Source: Wuchereria bancrofti
Lineage: Eukaryota; Nematoda; Chromadorea; Rhabditida; Onchocercidae
Direction: 5' to 3'
Assembly: GCA_005281725.1 (NCBI GenBank)
Contig: SSBO01000012.1
Span: 23,222,419 to 23,286,418, forward strand
DNA: 64,000 bases
The notes under the pieces were generated by a model. That model saw only the letters and a program-made list of their open reading frames with translations, ran no database searches and was not told the DNA's origin. This document shows, piece by piece, positions 62,655 to 64,000 of the stretch. The translations under genes and the position numbers were made by a program. The first letter of the stretch is position 1; each line of letters begins with the position of its first letter.

Positions 62655-62738
62655 TCACAATGTATTTTTGTTTGTTTACGTCACAATGTATACGTTTGAT
62701 AACGTTTGACGTAAATGGATGACGCATAACAGGTAAGT
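62655..62738 (+). promoter_or_regulatory. bZIP/CRE-like cluster followed by a perfect splice donor
   Basis: TTACGTCA at 62676-62683 and TGACGTAA at 62707-62714 are bZIP (CREB/ATF) sites, with TGACGCA just after. The direct repeat TCACAATGTAT lies at 62655-62665 and 62681-62691. CAGGTAAGT (62730-62738) is a perfect donor. It may be the promoter and 5' exon of a plus-strand gene lying mostly to the right. Confidence 0.35.
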
Positions 62739-62739
62739 T

Positions 62740-64000
62740 ACGTTGAAACATTGTGGCAAATACTTCATGCATTCCTAAAATATTTAAAATACTTCAGTGT
62801 TTCAATTGAAAAAAATGATCAGCAATGATTGCAAATGATTTAGTCAAGCAATTAATTAAAATTGAATCGAGGCGGTATCACACAATATTTGAATGCGCTG
62901 ATGACTGGTTAAATTTTTATATTTTAACATTTTTTAATAGCCAAATAAAAAAAAAAAATGCAAAGTAAGCATTGAATGGAATATTAGGCAATTTTAACAA
63001 CGAAATAAATTTTAAATTATTAAAAATATCAGTTGCAAATCATATAATTTTTTTTTTTTTTACTTAACTTTTACACCTTATTTATAAACTTGTTGCGCAA
63101 ATGTAAAATCAATTTTTAATTTCAAAATTATCTGAGTTGCGCAAATTTAACATTGAATAGCAATGCAAAATTAATTTTTAATTTTAAAATTATCTGAAAT
63201 TTTGATTTGTATCGCTAAAATGCGATGTTCAAATTGAGAAAAAAATTTTTGGTAGCAAAAAATCAATGAGTCATTTATCAAATTTTAATCGAAATTATCC
63301 AGCTAACTTGAATTTATTCGTTTACGAGTTTATTTAATTACTTGTTAAAAGATTTTTTTCAAAAAAAAAAAGAAAAAAATAAGGTAATAGCAAGATGACA
63401 CTTAATATTAAACTATAAAAAATATTTAAATACTTAACTTTAAACTACTTAAATTGTTAATAATAAAAGTTTGACTTTTTACTTTTAAAAGATATGATAA
63501 AGGAAAAGATAAATTTTTTCATATTCAAATATTATTTTTATGATTGAATTGTTGACGTAAACATTTATAAATTTCCTATTTTCAATATTTATTTTTGAGT
63601 ATTTCTAATCATTAAATTTAAAATTATTACTTTCTGAAATTCGTATGGAATGAAAAGTGATGGTAAATGTAAAACGTTTTCATGGCTGCAATCTTTGTTT
63701 AATTGCGCTCAGACGGTTAATTTAGATGTCATTATTGGATGACATTCGTATGTCATACAAAAATAACAATAAAATGAAGGAATTCATTATTTACGAGCAA
63801 AAAAAAAAAAAAAAAAAAAAGTACTCAATTTCACATATAATTGATTGTAATTAGCTGAATGATAGTTTAAGTCATTTAACAAAATTGTCAATGATTTGTC
63901 AAACTTTTAAATCTTGTTTAAATTATATTTTTAAATTATATTCGATCAGCTATATCGGATGAACAAAATTATTTGATCTATACTTATCTCATTTGCTCTT
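62740..64000. other. A+T-rich end of window, nothing recognised
   Basis: No convincing exon. A 30-codon open frame near 63653 is too short to support. A poly-A tract lies at about 63800-63821. Confidence 0.5.

Noticed and set aside
63653..63745. 30-codon open frame starting MKSDGKCKTFSWLQSLFN
   Set aside because: Too short, no splice partner and no recognised family. It may be an exon of a gene outside the window but is unsupported.
1..64000. tRNA, rRNA, SL RNA and transposon genes
   Set aside because: I looked for tRNA TPsiC-arm-like sequence, the SL1 sequence, transposase motifs and terminal inverted repeats and found none convincing. A computed scan could still reveal some.

Overview
This is a eukaryotic genomic window, almost certainly from a parasitic clade III (spirurid or filarial-like) nematode. 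The reasons are very high A+T, short introns with TTTTCAG-type acceptors, 5' ends that begin at acceptor-like sites suited to spliced-leader trans-splicing, and gene content: a hunchback/hbl-1-like zinc finger, a UBR5/hyd ubiquitin ligase and a two-domain C-type lectin. The species assignment is inference. No bacterial operon, CRISPR array, tRNA or rRNA was recognised.

Layout. 1-570: an intron tail and the last coding exon of an hbl-1-like zinc-finger gene (+), followed by a long putative 3' UTR (571 to about 3120, with a 300-N gap) that carries lin-4, let-7 and PUF-type sites. 3903-23999: a complete 63-exon ubr-5 gene (-) that converges on hbl-1; I could join every exon in phase to give a 2886-residue protein with RCC1-like, UBA, UBR-box, MLLE and HECT regions. 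24028-28264: upstream/intergenic DNA with a CA-rich microsatellite, a TGCATG cluster and paired GATA palindromes. 28265-33321: an eight-exon DRAM/TMEM150-type membrane protein (-) with a minisatellite in one intron. 37301-42896: a multi-exon C2H2 zinc-finger gene (-). 43-48 kb: GA-rich tracts and two large minisatellites. 48493-51916: a three-exon gene (-) for an unrecognised, low-complexity protein with a predicted signal peptide. 56294-58874: a secreted protein with two C-type lectin domains (+). 59526-60627: a small, basic, unrecognised protein (+). 61-62.2 kb: another minisatellite. The end of the window may be the promoter and 5' exon of a further plus-strand gene.

The left 25 kb is gene-dense and less A+T-rich. 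From about 26.6 kb the DNA is extremely A+T-rich, repeat-dense and gene-poor. The most interesting signals are the heterochronic microRNA sites behind the hbl-1-like exon, a possible poison exon in ubr-5, and repeated tandem duplications of 75-360 bp that copy splice sites together with exon edges. I see no single new multi-gene system. The orphan 715-residue protein and the orphan 190-residue protein are the best candidates for undescribed biology.
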